A stretch of 20,512 nt of DNA from Candidatus Latescibacter anaerobius SCGC AAA252-E07 (GCA_000403035.1 AQSL01000160.1:1-20512), one strand, 5' to 3'; positions 1 to 8,022 are shown, counted from the stretch's first letter. Program-made: numbers and translations. The notes: generated from the letters alone by a model not told the origin.

Positions 1-90
1 TTCCCCCAAAGGGGGCAGGAATATAATTTCTTATTTCACAAGTAGTTGCCCCCTCCGGGGGAAAGTCGGGCGTAAGCCCGGAAAGGGGGC
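1..90. repeat. GC-rich hairpin repeat, two inverted copies
   Basis: CCCCC-AAA-GGGGG at 3-15 forms one hairpin. A second, longer structure spans 48-90: GCCCCCT (48-54) pairs with AGGGGGC (84-90), and CCGGG (55-59) pairs with CCCGG (77-81), leaving a two-base bulge; an alternative inner stem is CGGGC/GCCCG at 67-80. The left hairpin with its flanks looks like an inverted partial copy of 46-62, with only the loop bases differing, about 30 bases away. This is typical of dispersed intergenic repeats, and the left copy may continue past the window edge. It could also act as a terminator for a gene to the left. Multi-copy status cannot be seen here. Confidence 0.55.
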
Positions 91-446
91 GAAAAAAACA
101 AACATGCTCATGAAGCAAATTATCTATCCATTAATTATCTTATAATTCGTAATTACTTGTCTTTAAATAGTTTTATATGTTTTAAAGTATAATTTTACCG
201 GACACTACATAATGAAACTATAAATAATCGGGTTTCTCTTTTTGCCCGTTCTCCTGATTGAAAGGTTTAGCACCATGAATCCGGATTCGGTCTTTATGTG
301 AATGCTGTCAAGCTTTTTAAAAAATAAACGAGAAAAATAATCTTTTTTCCGGGTAAATACTTGCATAAACCGTGTTCAATGTACTATTTTCATATCAAAT
401 AAAAATCAATTATGAATGTTTCGGTATAAAAAGTAAAGGCAACTAT
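1..446. other. Non-coding region with GC-rich hairpins at its left end
   Basis: No convincing gene is visible here. The first 90 bases hold GC-rich hairpins (separate entry); the rest is AT-rich. A TATAAT hexamer sits at 188-193 but has no good -35 box, so I do not call a promoter. An open frame runs from 372 into the aminotransferase, but its first 25 codons begin with GTG and do not resemble the family N-terminus, so the leader of that gene probably extends up to 446. Confidence 0.6.
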
Positions 447-1337
447 ATGAAGCCGGATATCTGGATAGACGGACAATTTGTTCCATGGAATGAAGCGTGT
501 CTTCACCCATTATGCCACAGTCTGCAGCGCGGTTCAACAATTTTCGATAGTATAGACTGTATAAAAGCTCATAATGGTCGTGCATCGATTTTCAGGCTTC
601 GGGACCATATAGTACGTTTTGAGAATTCATCGCGTTTAATCGGAATGCCTCTCGGGTACACCGTTGAAGACCTTATGAATGCTGTCATTGAAACGGTGGC
701 AAAAAGCGGGCTGAAAACCTGTACAATACGCCCTCTTGCCCTTTATTCGGACCCGGTATTCGATGTCTACCCGGGAGATTCACACGTATCGGTGGTAATA
801 GGGATCGGAGAGAAAAGTGCCATACAGGAATCAATAAAAATGAAAATCAGCCGTATTCGAAAAATCGAAGCGACCTCTATGCCCATAAAGGCAAAAGTAT
901 CAGGGAATTACATTGCTTCTATGATAGCAAAATCGGAAGCTATACAGGAAGGATTTGACGATTCTATTATTCTCGACCGCAACAATTATGTTGCCGAAGG
1001 TTCAACATCAAATATATTTATCGTCGAAAAAGGCACACTCATCACCGCACCGGGTGATAGAATCCTCCAGGGAATTACGCGGAACACCATAATAGCTTTA
1101 TCGGAAAATATCGGTCTGGGGCTTAATCTGGAACTCTATTCCCCGGAACGTCTCAAAGCTGCGGATGAGGTATTCCTGAGCAGTTCCGGCAAAGGGGTTC
1201 TGCCGATAACTCAGGTCGACAGCGAGGTAATAGGTAACGGGAAACCCGGACCGGTTACGTCACGTTTGAGATCCTATTATAAAGACATTATCATGGGACG
1301 TGTTTCCGAGTTTGAGCATTGGCTGACCTACGTTTAG
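447..1337 (+). CDS. ilvE: Class IV PLP-dependent aminotransferase, branched-chain (IlvE-like)
   Basis: Predicted cytoplasmic fold-type IV PLP enzyme of 296 residues, most like branched-chain amino acid aminotransferase, which interconverts Leu/Ile/Val and their 2-oxo acids with glutamate. E. coli IlvE has about 309 residues. The cofactor lysine is K150 in AKVSGNY, matching the IlvE segment AAKAGGNY. IRPL near residue 94 matches the substrate-gate region, EGSTSNIF (184-191) the phosphate-side motif, and GITR (209-212) and ADEVFLSS (239-246) the C-terminal motifs. I chose ATG 447 because homology begins there (KPDIWIDGQFVPW) and a weak AAAGG lies upstream; the open frame extends 25 codons further but starts with GTG and is unlike the family. 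D-amino-acid aminotransferase or 4-amino-4-deoxychorismate lyase are alternatives, but IRPL and the AKxxGNY lysine motif favour the branched-chain type. The next gene follows after 87 bases on the same strand. Confidence 0.85.
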   Translation: MKPDIWIDGQFVPWNEACLHPLCHSLQRGSTIFDSIDCIKAHNGRASIFRLRDHIVRFENSSRLIGMPLGYTVEDLMNAVIETVAKSGLKTCTIRPLALYSDPVFDVYPGDSHVSVVIGIGEKSAIQESIKMKISRIRKIEATSMPIKAKVSGNYIASMIAKSEAIQEGFDDSIILDRNNYVAEGSTSNIFIVEKGTLITAPGDRILQGITRNTIIALSENIGLGLNLELYSPERLKAADEVFLSSSGKGVLPITQVDSEVIGNGKPGPVTSRLRSYYKDIIMGRVSEFEHWLTYV

Positions 1338-1424
1338 CAGGAATTCCAATACCATATTTCAGCTTTACGCATCATTGTTTTTATGGAAATAGTTGCTAAT
1401 AATATGATTTGAGATAAACGATAT

Positions 1425-2930
1425 ATGACTACCAATAATAAACGTCTCTACGATTACATAGTATTGTCAGGAGTTATTCTTATCACACTCTCCGGGACAA
1501 TATCAGTTTTAAAAAACCATATGGTTGCAGACAGCTGGGTTTTTGTCTATCCGCATTCTTTTTCCGAAACGTTAGGGTATTTTCATACATCAATTATTCC
1601 TGAAGAATGGGGAGCCATCTGGCTACGTCCTGTTCCGATGATTTTTTTCTGGCTGGATAACATTCTATGGCCCGGAACAGAATGGGGACCTCACCTCACG
1701 AATATTCTTTTTCACCTCGGTAATGTGTGGCTTATCTGGCTGATAATCACCTTTATGTGCGGTCAATCAAACACAGCAAAACATGAAGTAAAATGTGGAT
1801 TACCGGCGCTGGTATCATGTCTTTTTTACGGCCTTCATCCGCTCAATGTGGGATCGGTCGGATGGGTTGCGGCAAGATTTGATGTAATGAGCGTAACATT
1901 CGGTCTTGCAGGGACATACATGTGGCTTAAATGGATGAAAGACGCCGGTAAAATATCGAATGTACTTACTGCCGCTCTTTTATTGTCATGCTCAATTCTC
2001 TCGAAGGAACAGGGCGTTGTTTTTCTCGCAGTATGTTTTCTTACCGGACTCATCGGAGCGCTCTCGGATGAACAGAACCGTGAAAAATACTGGTATAGTC
2101 TGGCGTTTCTTTCCTGCCTGGTTATTGTGTATCTGGTGTACCGCTATTCCGTTTTTCATGGTATGGGCGGTTATATCACATCGCAGGGTGGAATGAGCCT
2201 TGTTCCGCCCGCAGCTTTTACAACAGCCATCCTGTTCCCTTTACTCAATGTATTTCCCGAATGGTCATTCACGTTTTCTTTTCTGATAACCTCTCTTTTG
2301 CTGCTTTTGCTTATGCTTTTTATGTTGACAGTTCGCACAAGAACGCACGGGCGAATACAACGTATCCATATCATAACCGCAGCCGCTCTCTTTTTCTTCG
2401 GTATTGCGACAACCGCCCCTCATGACGGTATGCGTTTCATCGATATTATGGGGCATGCCGAATCACGGTTTGCCCTTATAGCAATTACCGGTGTATCTTT
2501 GCTCCTCGGTATAGGATGCCGTATTCTTATCCGGTCGCTGAGAGTATACCGTATCATGCTTGCCGTTATTCTTGTATGGGGACTCTGTGCCGCATGGAGA
2601 ACCGATGTGCAAATCCAGGCATGGAAAAACTCAGGCCTTACCGCCCACCACATCATCAGTACAACACTCTCGACAGCGCCCGATCCGCCGAAGAACAGCA
2701 TACTGTTATTTTTTGAAATCCCCCGAGGAAACGACCAGTTCGCTTACATTTTCGGAATCGGTCTGAAAGAAGCCATCCTGAGGAACTATCCCGGCAGAAA
2801 CGACATAACAATCATACCGAAATCTCAGGGCAAGGACCTCAGGGGTGTCAATCCCGACCGTGACTATGTGTTCGGTTATAATAAGAAAAGTGGTGAGCTT
2901 GAAAGACTATTACCAAATAAGAAGAAATGA
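1425..2930 (+). CDS. Multi-pass membrane protein, GT-C glycosyltransferase-like (TMTC/DUF1736-like)
   Basis: A 501-residue integral membrane protein with about 10-11 hydrophobic segments and a hydrophilic C-terminal tail of roughly 100 residues. The first helix (about 11-29) is followed by an Asp-containing loop (D36 in VADSWVF), where GT-C glycosyltransferases carry a catalytic or metal-binding Asp. Then come LRPVPMIFFWLDNILW, the HLTNILFHLGN segment, and the HPLNVGSVGWVAARFDVMS loop. These resemble the RPL / HLTNLLLH / HPVHVESVAW segments of TMTC-type and TPR-linked GT-C proteins. Unlike those, it carries no TPR repeats. GT-C enzymes use lipid-linked sugar donors on the outer face of the membrane; donor and acceptor cannot be deduced. 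ATG 1425 has only a weak GAGA upstream. It lies downstream of the aminotransferase and converges with the CHASE2 gene, with 45 bases between the stops. Confidence 0.65.
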   Translation: MTTNNKRLYDYIVLSGVILITLSGTISVLKNHMVADSWVFVYPHSFSETLGYFHTSIIPEEWGAIWLRPVPMIFFWLDNILWPGTEWGPHLTNILFHLGNVWLIWLIITFMCGQSNTAKHEVKCGLPALVSCLFYGLHPLNVGSVGWVAARFDVMSVTFGLAGTYMWLKWMKDAGKISNVLTAALLLSCSILSKEQGVVFLAVCFLTGLIGALSDEQNREKYWYSLAFLSCLVIVYLVYRYSVFHGMGGYITSQGGMSLVPPAAFTTAILFPLLNVFPEWSFTFSFLITSLLLLLLMLFMLTVRTRTHGRIQRIHIITAAALFFFGIATTAPHDGMRFIDIMGHAESRFALIAITGVSLLLGIGCRILIRSLRVYRIMLAVILVWGLCAAWRTDVQIQAWKNSGLTAHHIISTTLSTAPDPPKNSILLFFEIPRGNDQFAYIFGIGLKEAILRNYPGRNDITIIPKSQGKDLRGVNPDRDYVFGYNKKSGELERLLPNKKK

Positions 2931-2975
2931 TGAATGCAGAATACAGAATGAATAACATAACCAGAAAAACGACTC

Positions 2976-4241
2976 CTACTCCGTCCTGTTGTTCACCACA
3001 TTCGATACAATCAAGGGGTAGGTTTTGATACCATAGAAGATAAGAATAACCAGCGAGGGTGTCGTTATATTGAAGAGAAGCGAAAGGTAGAGAAACGCAT
3101 ACACTGCATATACATAGAACAGAAGAGGAACGCTGACGGCAAACAGGAAATCTTTCTTTATCGAACGAACGAATGAGAAAAATAAACTCGAGAGAATCCC
3201 GCATACAACGGTGATAATAAAAATCACATTCCCCGGCATAACCCTCAGAAAATCCTCTTGCAGCAGCGTGGTAAGCGCCGATGCATGCAGTTCCACACCC
3301 GGAATGAACTTGTTTCCGGGAATTTTTTTGATGTCATTGAGCCGTTCGGAACTCGAACCGACCATGACAATTTTATTGTAGAACGTTCCGGTTGTGAAAT
3401 TACGGTTCAGAACATCCACATACGAGACGTATTGAAACGTTCTTTTCCCGGAGTATTGATAATTAATTCTCATAAAGCTGTATTTGTCGGCGGGGATGAA
3501 AGTTTCTCCGAAACGTATTCCCCTCGGAGATATTTCCGCATCAGAGGAATGCAATCCTTTGGTATATAACCACATCTGGAGAGATACCGAAGGGAACAGC
3601 AATTGTTTATAGGTCATATAGAGCGGAATATGCCTGAATACACCGTCACGGTCCGGCATACAATTGGTAAATCCGATTCTCTCGGAGGACATAATCAGTT
3701 CATGAAACGAAAAATCGATCTGTTTCGATGTCAGGAAGGTCAATCTGTCAGGAGGCACATAATCATACCATCCCAGGGGGAAACGGTCATTGGATACCGT
3801 GTCCGACGGTCTTATTTTAGTGCTTCTATAATCGAGATTGAGAAAGAAACCTGAAAATACATTACCGGCAATTCTGATTGAATCGACAAGGAATCTATTA
3901 TCTATGTAACTGCCCCCTTTCCTGAAAATCACATCGAGAAAAATGATTTGTGCGCCATCCCTCTTGAGATTATCAATAACTTCTCCCAGATTGCGCCGCG
4001 ACCAGAACCGGTTGAAATCGCCAAGTACCTTCATGGAACGATCATCGATATCGAGAATCACGACCTGACTGGCATCATGATCGAATGCTCCTTTTACTCT
4101 GAAACGACGGTTAAAATGACTATCGTCTATAAAATTTTGAGTATACAGAATCGGATAATATGCCAGTGTCTGGGAGGCGGTATAGGCGATGAATGCGACA
4201 ATAAAGCCGTATACAATCTGTTTTATGACACGTTGTATCAT
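2976..4241 (-). CDS. CHASE2 sensor-domain membrane protein without an output domain
   Basis: A 421-residue protein: one N-terminal membrane helix (about 9-28), an extracytoplasmic CHASE2 domain (about 45-330), then three membrane helices (about 336-356, 366-389 and 392-408) and a short hydrophilic end. CHASE2 hallmarks are VVILDIDDRSM (60-70), GAQIIFLDVIF (97-107), IGFTNCMPDRDGVFRHIPL (189-207), IVMVGSSSERLND (291-303) and IPGVELHA (313-320). In known families CHASE2 is an extracellular ligand-binding module placed ahead of an adenylate cyclase, histidine kinase, Ser/Thr kinase or GGDEF domain. Here the protein stops after the third helix, and the bases after the stop belong to an intergenic gap, so no output domain was lost by a nearby frameshift. 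It may signal through a partner. The 71-residue membrane gene upstream is on the same strand, with 166 bases between. Confidence 0.85.
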   Translation of the reverse strand: MIQRVIKQIVYGFIVAFIAYTASQTLAYYPILYTQNFIDDSHFNRRFRVKGAFDHDASQVVILDIDDRSMKVLGDFNRFWSRRNLGEVIDNLKRDGAQIIFLDVIFRKGGSYIDNRFLVDSIRIAGNVFSGFFLNLDYRSTKIRPSDTVSNDRFPLGWYDYVPPDRLTFLTSKQIDFSFHELIMSSERIGFTNCMPDRDGVFRHIPLYMTYKQLLFPSVSLQMWLYTKGLHSSDAEISPRGIRFGETFIPADKYSFMRINYQYSGKRTFQYVSYVDVLNRNFTTGTFYNKIVMVGSSSERLNDIKKIPGNKFIPGVELHASALTTLLQEDFLRVMPGNVIFIITVVCGILSSLFFSFVRSIKKDFLFAVSVPLLFYVYAVYAFLYLSLLFNITTPSLVILIFYGIKTYPLIVSNVVNNRTE

Positions 4242-4279
4242 TTCAGTACCGGTACCTTACCATAAAAAACCCGGAAACA

Positions 4280-4306
4280 GTGAAGTTCGGAGTAGTATAA
4301 CTTCAC
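4280..4306. repeat. Inverted repeat upstream of the CHASE2 gene
   Basis: GTGAAGTT (4280-4287) and AACTTCAC (4299-4306) form a perfect 8-base inverted repeat around an 11-base spacer. It lies about 40-65 bases upstream of the CHASE2 start and about 100 bases downstream of the 71-residue gene's stop. It could be an operator, or a weak terminator or attenuator between the two genes. There is no U-run, which argues against a simple intrinsic terminator. Confidence 0.4.
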
Positions 4307-4407
4307 CACAGAGTAATTCAGATTGTGATTATAATGAACGTGACGGTAATAGTCAACATTTTGTGGAAGGAAATGTAGTTCCAATATGATTCTGCGGCCG
4401 GATAATG

Positions 4408-4623
4408 TTACATATGCTCACTTTTATTTGCAGCAATACCCAGTCCTGTTACAAGAATTATTCCCACCACCCAGAGAAAAAAACTGAGCCAGTCAATAGG
4501 ATAATCGTAGGTTATCGGCAGAAATTTGACAGCTTTACTCATGGTAATCTGCGGCGGGAAAATAATAAGAAACGAGGCGGCAAGTACACCGATAACCAGA
4601 AACATTATTTGCCATTTATTCAT
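4408..4623 (-). CDS. Small two-helix membrane protein, unknown function
   Basis: A 71-residue protein that I do not recognise. Two hydrophobic stretches (about 5-23 and 45-63) flank a short loop containing Pro-Pro and ITYDYPIDW, and the tail is KSEHM. Topology is probably both ends on the same side. The start is supported by GGAG about ten bases before ATG 4623, and a TATAAT -10-like hexamer sits on the same strand at 4669-4664, though without a clear -35 box. The gene precedes the CHASE2 gene on the same strand, so the two may be expressed together. Nothing in the sequence assigns a biochemical role. Accessory subunit of the CHASE2 protein is speculation based on adjacency only. Confidence 0.6.
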   Translation of the reverse strand: MNKWQIMFLVIGVLAASFLIIFPPQITMSKAVKFLPITYDYPIDWLSFFLWVVGIILVTGLGIAANKSEHM

Positions 4624-5097
4624 ATATGTTTACTCCGTGTACCAAAATCTGACGGTTTTTACCATTATAAAGAAATAAATGCAAGACTATGACTTACGGT
4701 AGTATTTACTTTTTTTTCTATCAACTCCATTTTAAAACTAAAGTTAAAACCAAAATGAAAGCTTGTCAAATACCTTTTTGATTAGACTACCTCAAATTTT
4801 GTAAAACGTATCGTCTCTTTTCTCCGCCAGACCCATGAAAAAAGCGAAACGGGCAAGGTCTTTGACCATAATTTCGAGATATTTTTAGTGAACCGCCAGA
4901 ACTTTTGTGTGTCTGGGAAGCGATTTTTTTGTGGTTAATCCCTCCTGCGGAAGAGAATTTAGGATGTAAGCAGTGGCTACTGGGGTAAAAGAGAGTAAAA
5001 TGTGCGTGTTGTTATCATTGCTTAAAACGGCCTCACGGTATGCGGTTCACCTTCCACTATAAAGCCCAGCGGAATAGCGTTCAGGTGCATGCGCTTG
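4624..5097. other. 474-base intergenic stretch, mostly featureless
   Basis: No confident gene. On the minus strand, 5090-5022 reads as a 22-codon coding-like segment (MHLNAIPLGFIVEG..., then TAA) starting just after the methyltransferase stop; it vaguely resembles the HLNPVRAGLVE end of REP-associated tyrosine transposases and may be a decayed remnant. Another minus-strand stretch, 4869-4792, encodes 25 residues without a ribosome binding site. A short inverted repeat CCAGA/TCTGG lies around 4896-4916. The end nearest 4624 probably holds the promoter of the 71-residue gene. Confidence 0.5.
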
Positions 5098-5865
5098 TCA
5101 GGAATTTTTTGTGAAAGCAATATTCAGAATGGGAAACGTAAGCGTAACTTTATTGTTGTCAACAATAACAGAGTATTTCTCTTTTGTTTCCCGTGTGGTC
5201 GCTTCCAGGAGACTTTTATACGGTGGATATAATTCACAAGAAAACGTTATCTTTGAATCGAATGATTCGGCCTCCGTAAAAGCATGATTTTGAAATAAGC
5301 GTACCATCTCGTTTTTTGTATACATCCTGATATGACCGTCTTTCGTCAATCCCTGAAACGTATTGATAAAATCTTCGTTGTCATGTTCGTTTCGTATGGC
5401 GTCTGAAATGACTACTCTACCACCATTTTTTATGACTTTTCGTATCTCTTCGAGGGTTACATCTATGTTCGGAAAATGATGGAGCGCGTATCTGCAAATG
5501 ACGCCGTCAAAGATTATTTTATAATCAGGAAATTTCATTCCACCGAAAATTTTGAAGTCTATGTTAGATAAAGATTGTTCTTTCACCTTTTTAAGATTTT
5601 CGGCTATTACCTCATCGGCAATGTCTAATCCTACAACCGAGCAACGGGGAAATTGTTCGGCAATTTTAAATCCGACATAGCCGGTACCGGTCGCTAAATC
5701 CAGATACGTTCCCGTTCGCCGGACTTTCAATAATGCAATAAGCTTTTTACACTGAGCATCATCGGTAAGAATTGTTTCGCACTCTGATGTCCTGAGCCAT
5801 TTATTGAAGCTGTTTTTTGCCTGGGTAATGAATTGTTCGGGTGTTGTTTTGGTTTTTTCTTTCAT
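5098..5865 (-). CDS. Class I SAM-dependent methyltransferase (Methyltransf_11/UbiE-like)
   Basis: A 255-residue predicted cytoplasmic methyltransferase. Motif I, LDLATGTG (55-62), is the glycine-rich SAM loop; VVGLDIAD carries the acidic residue that binds the SAM ribose; GVICRYALHHFPN and the following GGRVVISD are motifs IV and VI of the UbiE/Methyltransf_11 type. The C-terminal 90 residues are more variable and probably set the substrate, which cannot be inferred. I start at ATG 5865. An upstream in-frame ATG at 5931 would add 22 residues, but most of these (GQPRGLPLQQ) are translation of a GGGCAACC hairpin repeat rather than protein homology. Only a weak AGGA lies before 5865, at longer than usual spacing. 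No neighbour suggests its pathway. Confidence 0.75.
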   Translation of the reverse strand: MKEKTKTTPEQFITQAKNSFNKWLRTSECETILTDDAQCKKLIALLKVRRTGTYLDLATGTGYVGFKIAEQFPRCSVVGLDIADEVIAENLKKVKEQSLSNIDFKIFGGMKFPDYKIIFDGVICRYALHHFPNIDVTLEEIRKVIKNGGRVVISDAIRNEHDNEDFINTFQGLTKDGHIRMYTKNEMVRLFQNHAFTEAESFDSKITFSCELYPPYKSLLEATTRETKEKYSVIVDNNKVTLTFPILNIAFTKNS

Positions 5866-5904
5866 CAAACTATCCAAATCCTGAATTGAGCGATTCTGTT
5901 GCAG

Positions 5905-6016
5905 GGGCAACCCTCGTGGTTGCCCGAACATAAGGATAGGGGCAAGCCCTACCCCTACGACAATTGTATGATCTATTGGGTAACATGTTCTATTGTAAAG
6001 GGCAAAACCCCTGCCC
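5905..6016. repeat. Cluster of three small hairpin repeats
   Basis: Three stem-loops occur in about 110 bases upstream of the methyltransferase: GGGCAACC/GGTTGCCC (5905-5912 and 5918-5925, five-base loop); TAGGGG/CCCCTA (5937-5942 and 5952-5957); and GGGCA/TGCCC (6000-6004 and 6012-6016). All share a GGGGCAA-type core, as in dispersed intergenic repeats of many uncultured bacteria. The left hairpin overlaps the theoretical 5' extension of the methyltransferase frame. The remaining bases to 6124 contain no gene. Confidence 0.6.
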
Positions 6017-6124
6017 GACCGGGATACATCTATGCTTAATTAATCCGGATCACGAGAAAAGTCAAGGTGAAAACGTGGAAACCGGATTCTTCAAAATTTT
6101 TCCACCCTTAAAATATATTGTATC

Positions 6125-7393
6125 TTAAACCGAAACCTCCGCCAGTTCGCACCACCGTGTGGTATACCGTGGAGAACGTTTCTGAAACCTTGTTTTCCAC
6201 TTCCGGTTCACACCGGTGACAGCATATTTCACCGTATCTTTTCCCATACGCCCGTTAATTGCATCGAGTGCCTGCATCAGCTTTTTTGAGGCCTCACGGT
6301 TCCTGGTATCAAAAAGATCGGTCTGTATCTGATTTTCCGAAACCAGCCCGGCGAGCACTACCCCCGCTTTGTTGAAGCGGAATCCCTTCCTGAATAGCTG
6401 TTCAACCCCTTTCAGCGCATACCGGATGAGTTCCTGGGTACAGCCGGTTGGAACAGGCAGTTCAAGAACGGTCGATTTACAATACTGCGGTTCATCCCTG
6501 AAACGATTTGTCATCATGAAAACCATGAGCGCCCCTGCCGCCAGACGCTGATTCCGAAGCTTTTCTCCCGCTCTTGCGGTGTAGACGGCGACCGCTTCCT
6601 GCATCTCGGTGAGCGATGTGACGGGCTTTCCGAATGACCTCGATACGCAGATTTCCTTTTTTGCGGAAGGGCACAGTTCCATGGAAATGCAGGGTATGCC
6701 CCGAAGTTCCCGAACCAGCCGGAGTCCCACAACGCTCATGTGTTTTTTGACCCATGAATCCTCGGCATTCCGGAGGTTAAGAGCGGTTTCGATCCCGTGT
6801 TTCCGGAGGAATTTCGCATACTGTCTCCCTACCCCCCAGACTTTCTCTACCGGGATGAGCGAGAGCGCCTTTTCCTGATAGGGGGAAGCGGTGAGATTCA
6901 GTACGCCGCCGGCTTTCGGTGATTTTTTGGCAAGCCTGTTCGCAATTTTTGCAAGCGCCTTGGTTTCCGCAATTCCAATGGTGACAGGTATGCCGGTCCA
7001 TCTCCTGACAGTAGAGCGAATGGTCGAACCGTATCCATAGAGACTGCCCCGTGCAATTCCCGAGAGGTCCAGAAACGCCTCGTCGATCGAATAAATTTCC
7101 ATCTCCGGGGTAAAGTACGACAGGGTTTCCATAATCCGCTGCGACATGTCGCCGTAGAGGGAATAATTGGAGGAATGGGCATAAACCTTCCCCGACCGGA
7201 TCAGGTGCTCAATCTTGAAAGCCGGAATCCCCCCCCGTATGCCCAGCGCCTTTGCCTCATTGGAACGGGCAACAATACACCCGTCATTGTTGGAAAGCAC
7301 AACAACCGGCTTCCCCTCAAGCTTCGGGTTAAACACACGTTCGCAGGAAGCATAAAAGTTGTTGCAGTCGACCAGCGCAATGACCGAATCCAT
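6125..7393 (-). CDS. umuC: DNA polymerase V catalytic subunit UmuC (Y-family)
   Basis: A 422-residue Y-family polymerase, the same length as E. coli UmuC, for error-prone translesion synthesis across damaged bases together with UmuD'. The catalytic acids are D9 (ALVDCNNFYASCERVF) and D104-E105 (SIDEAFLDLSG). NNDGCIVARSNEAK, YSLYGDMS and the helix-hairpin-helix region around KVWGVGRQYAKFLRKHGI are all typical of UmuC. Near the C-terminus QTDLFD (357-362) matches the beta-clamp binding motif at the same place as E. coli QLNLFD. ATG 7393 has a good GGGAGAG about seven bases upstream; an in-frame start nine codons earlier is less likely. It is the second gene of a umuD-umuC operon, 138 bases after umuD. 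That spacer carries two direct copies of CTTATAG (7467-7473 and 7482-7488). Confidence 0.95.
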   Translation of the reverse strand: MDSVIALVDCNNFYASCERVFNPKLEGKPVVVLSNNDGCIVARSNEAKALGIRGGIPAFKIEHLIRSGKVYAHSSNYSLYGDMSQRIMETLSYFTPEMEIYSIDEAFLDLSGIARGSLYGYGSTIRSTVRRWTGIPVTIGIAETKALAKIANRLAKKSPKAGGVLNLTASPYQEKALSLIPVEKVWGVGRQYAKFLRKHGIETALNLRNAEDSWVKKHMSVVGLRLVRELRGIPCISMELCPSAKKEICVSRSFGKPVTSLTEMQEAVAVYTARAGEKLRNQRLAAGALMVFMMTNRFRDEPQYCKSTVLELPVPTGCTQELIRYALKGVEQLFRKGFRFNKAGVVLAGLVSENQIQTDLFDTRNREASKKLMQALDAINGRMGKDTVKYAVTGVNRKWKTRFQKRSPRYTTRWCELAEVSV

Positions 7394-7531
7394 ACAATCT
7401 CTCCCTCGTTTTCCTGTCACCGGAATGCAGAAGTCAGAAAAACGGCTGCTTCACATAAGTTTCATTCTTATAGAGACTTATCTTATAGCGCTATCCTGAA
7501 TCCTGTCTTCCGGCCGTTCTATTCGTTTCCT

Positions 7532-7963
7532 TTACAATGCATGAATGACATGTGTGACCACACCCCATATTTCGGCGTTCATTTCCTCGGTCATCTCGAT
7601 AGGCCGGTAAGATTTGTTGTCGGCGGCAAGAAACAGTTTATCCCCGGATTTGCAAATCCGCTTTACCGTTAATTCTCCGTCAACCACCGCTATGACAACA
7701 TTGTTGGTAGCCGGCTCGAGCGCACGGTCCACGATGAGAATATCCCCGGAATGTATTCCCGCATCGATCATCGAATCGCCTGCAGCGCGCACAAAGAATG
7801 TCGCCGCCGGGTGCTTTACCAGATAGTTGTTCAGATCCAGTTTCCCCTCGATGTAGTCATCGGCAGGCGAAGGAAACCCGGCGGAAACGGGAGCCATGAA
7901 TAGAGGCTGCCGGCAGACAGTCGCCCGGTCATCCGGACTCATTACTTTCATGCAATCTTTCAT
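7532..7963 (-). CDS. umuD: UmuD, LexA-like self-cleaving S24 peptidase, Pol V subunit
   Basis: A 143-residue S24-family protein, close to E. coli UmuD (139). RecA-stimulated self-cleavage turns UmuD into UmuD', the Pol V accessory subunit. The probable cleavage site is A28-G29 in PVSAGFPSP, a LexA-like Ala-Gly bond rather than the Cys-Gly of E. coli UmuD. The catalytic dyad is Ser64 (AAGDSMIDAGI) and Lys101 (DGELTVKR). The downstream fold is complete: GDILIVDRALEP and the final GVVTHVIHAL match the family end. There is no N-terminal DNA-binding domain, so it is not LexA. ATG 7963 follows AGGA by six bases; in-frame ATGs also occur at codons 5 and 8. It is the first gene of the operon and has a strong promoter (separate entry). 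Confidence 0.93.
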   Translation of the reverse strand: MKDCMKVMSPDDRATVCRQPLFMAPVSAGFPSPADDYIEGKLDLNNYLVKHPAATFFVRAAGDSMIDAGIHSGDILIVDRALEPATNNVVIAVVDGELTVKRICKSGDKLFLAADNKSYRPIEMTEEMNAEIWGVVTHVIHAL

Positions 7964-8022
7964 ACAACATCCTGCTGTATTTCAGCGTCGTTTACTCCAC
8001 CCGGCATACCGGTGTAAATAAT

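Noticed and set aside
372..446. Upstream extension of the aminotransferase from GTG 372
   Set aside because: The 25 added residues are unlike the family; homology starts at ATG 447.
3258..3569. Plus-strand open frames opposite the CHASE2 gene
   Set aside because: They overlap a strongly conserved CHASE2 frame and show no motif of their own.
4792..4869. 25-codon minus-strand peptide MVKDLARFAFFMGLAEKR...
   Set aside because: The composition looks coding, but there is no ribosome binding site, no recognisable family and the length is too short to support a gene call.
5905..6016. Possible CRISPR array from the repeated hairpins
   Set aside because: The repeats are short, unequal and irregularly spaced, with no uniform spacers and no cas genes in the window.
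7175..7672. A long plus-strand open frame opposite umuC and umuD
   Set aside because: It is antisense to two well-recognised genes, has no family resemblance and spans their intergenic gap; it arises from the codon structure of the genes opposite.
7532..7963. LexA repressor instead of UmuD
   Set aside because: The protein lacks the N-terminal winged-helix DNA-binding domain and is directly followed by umuC.
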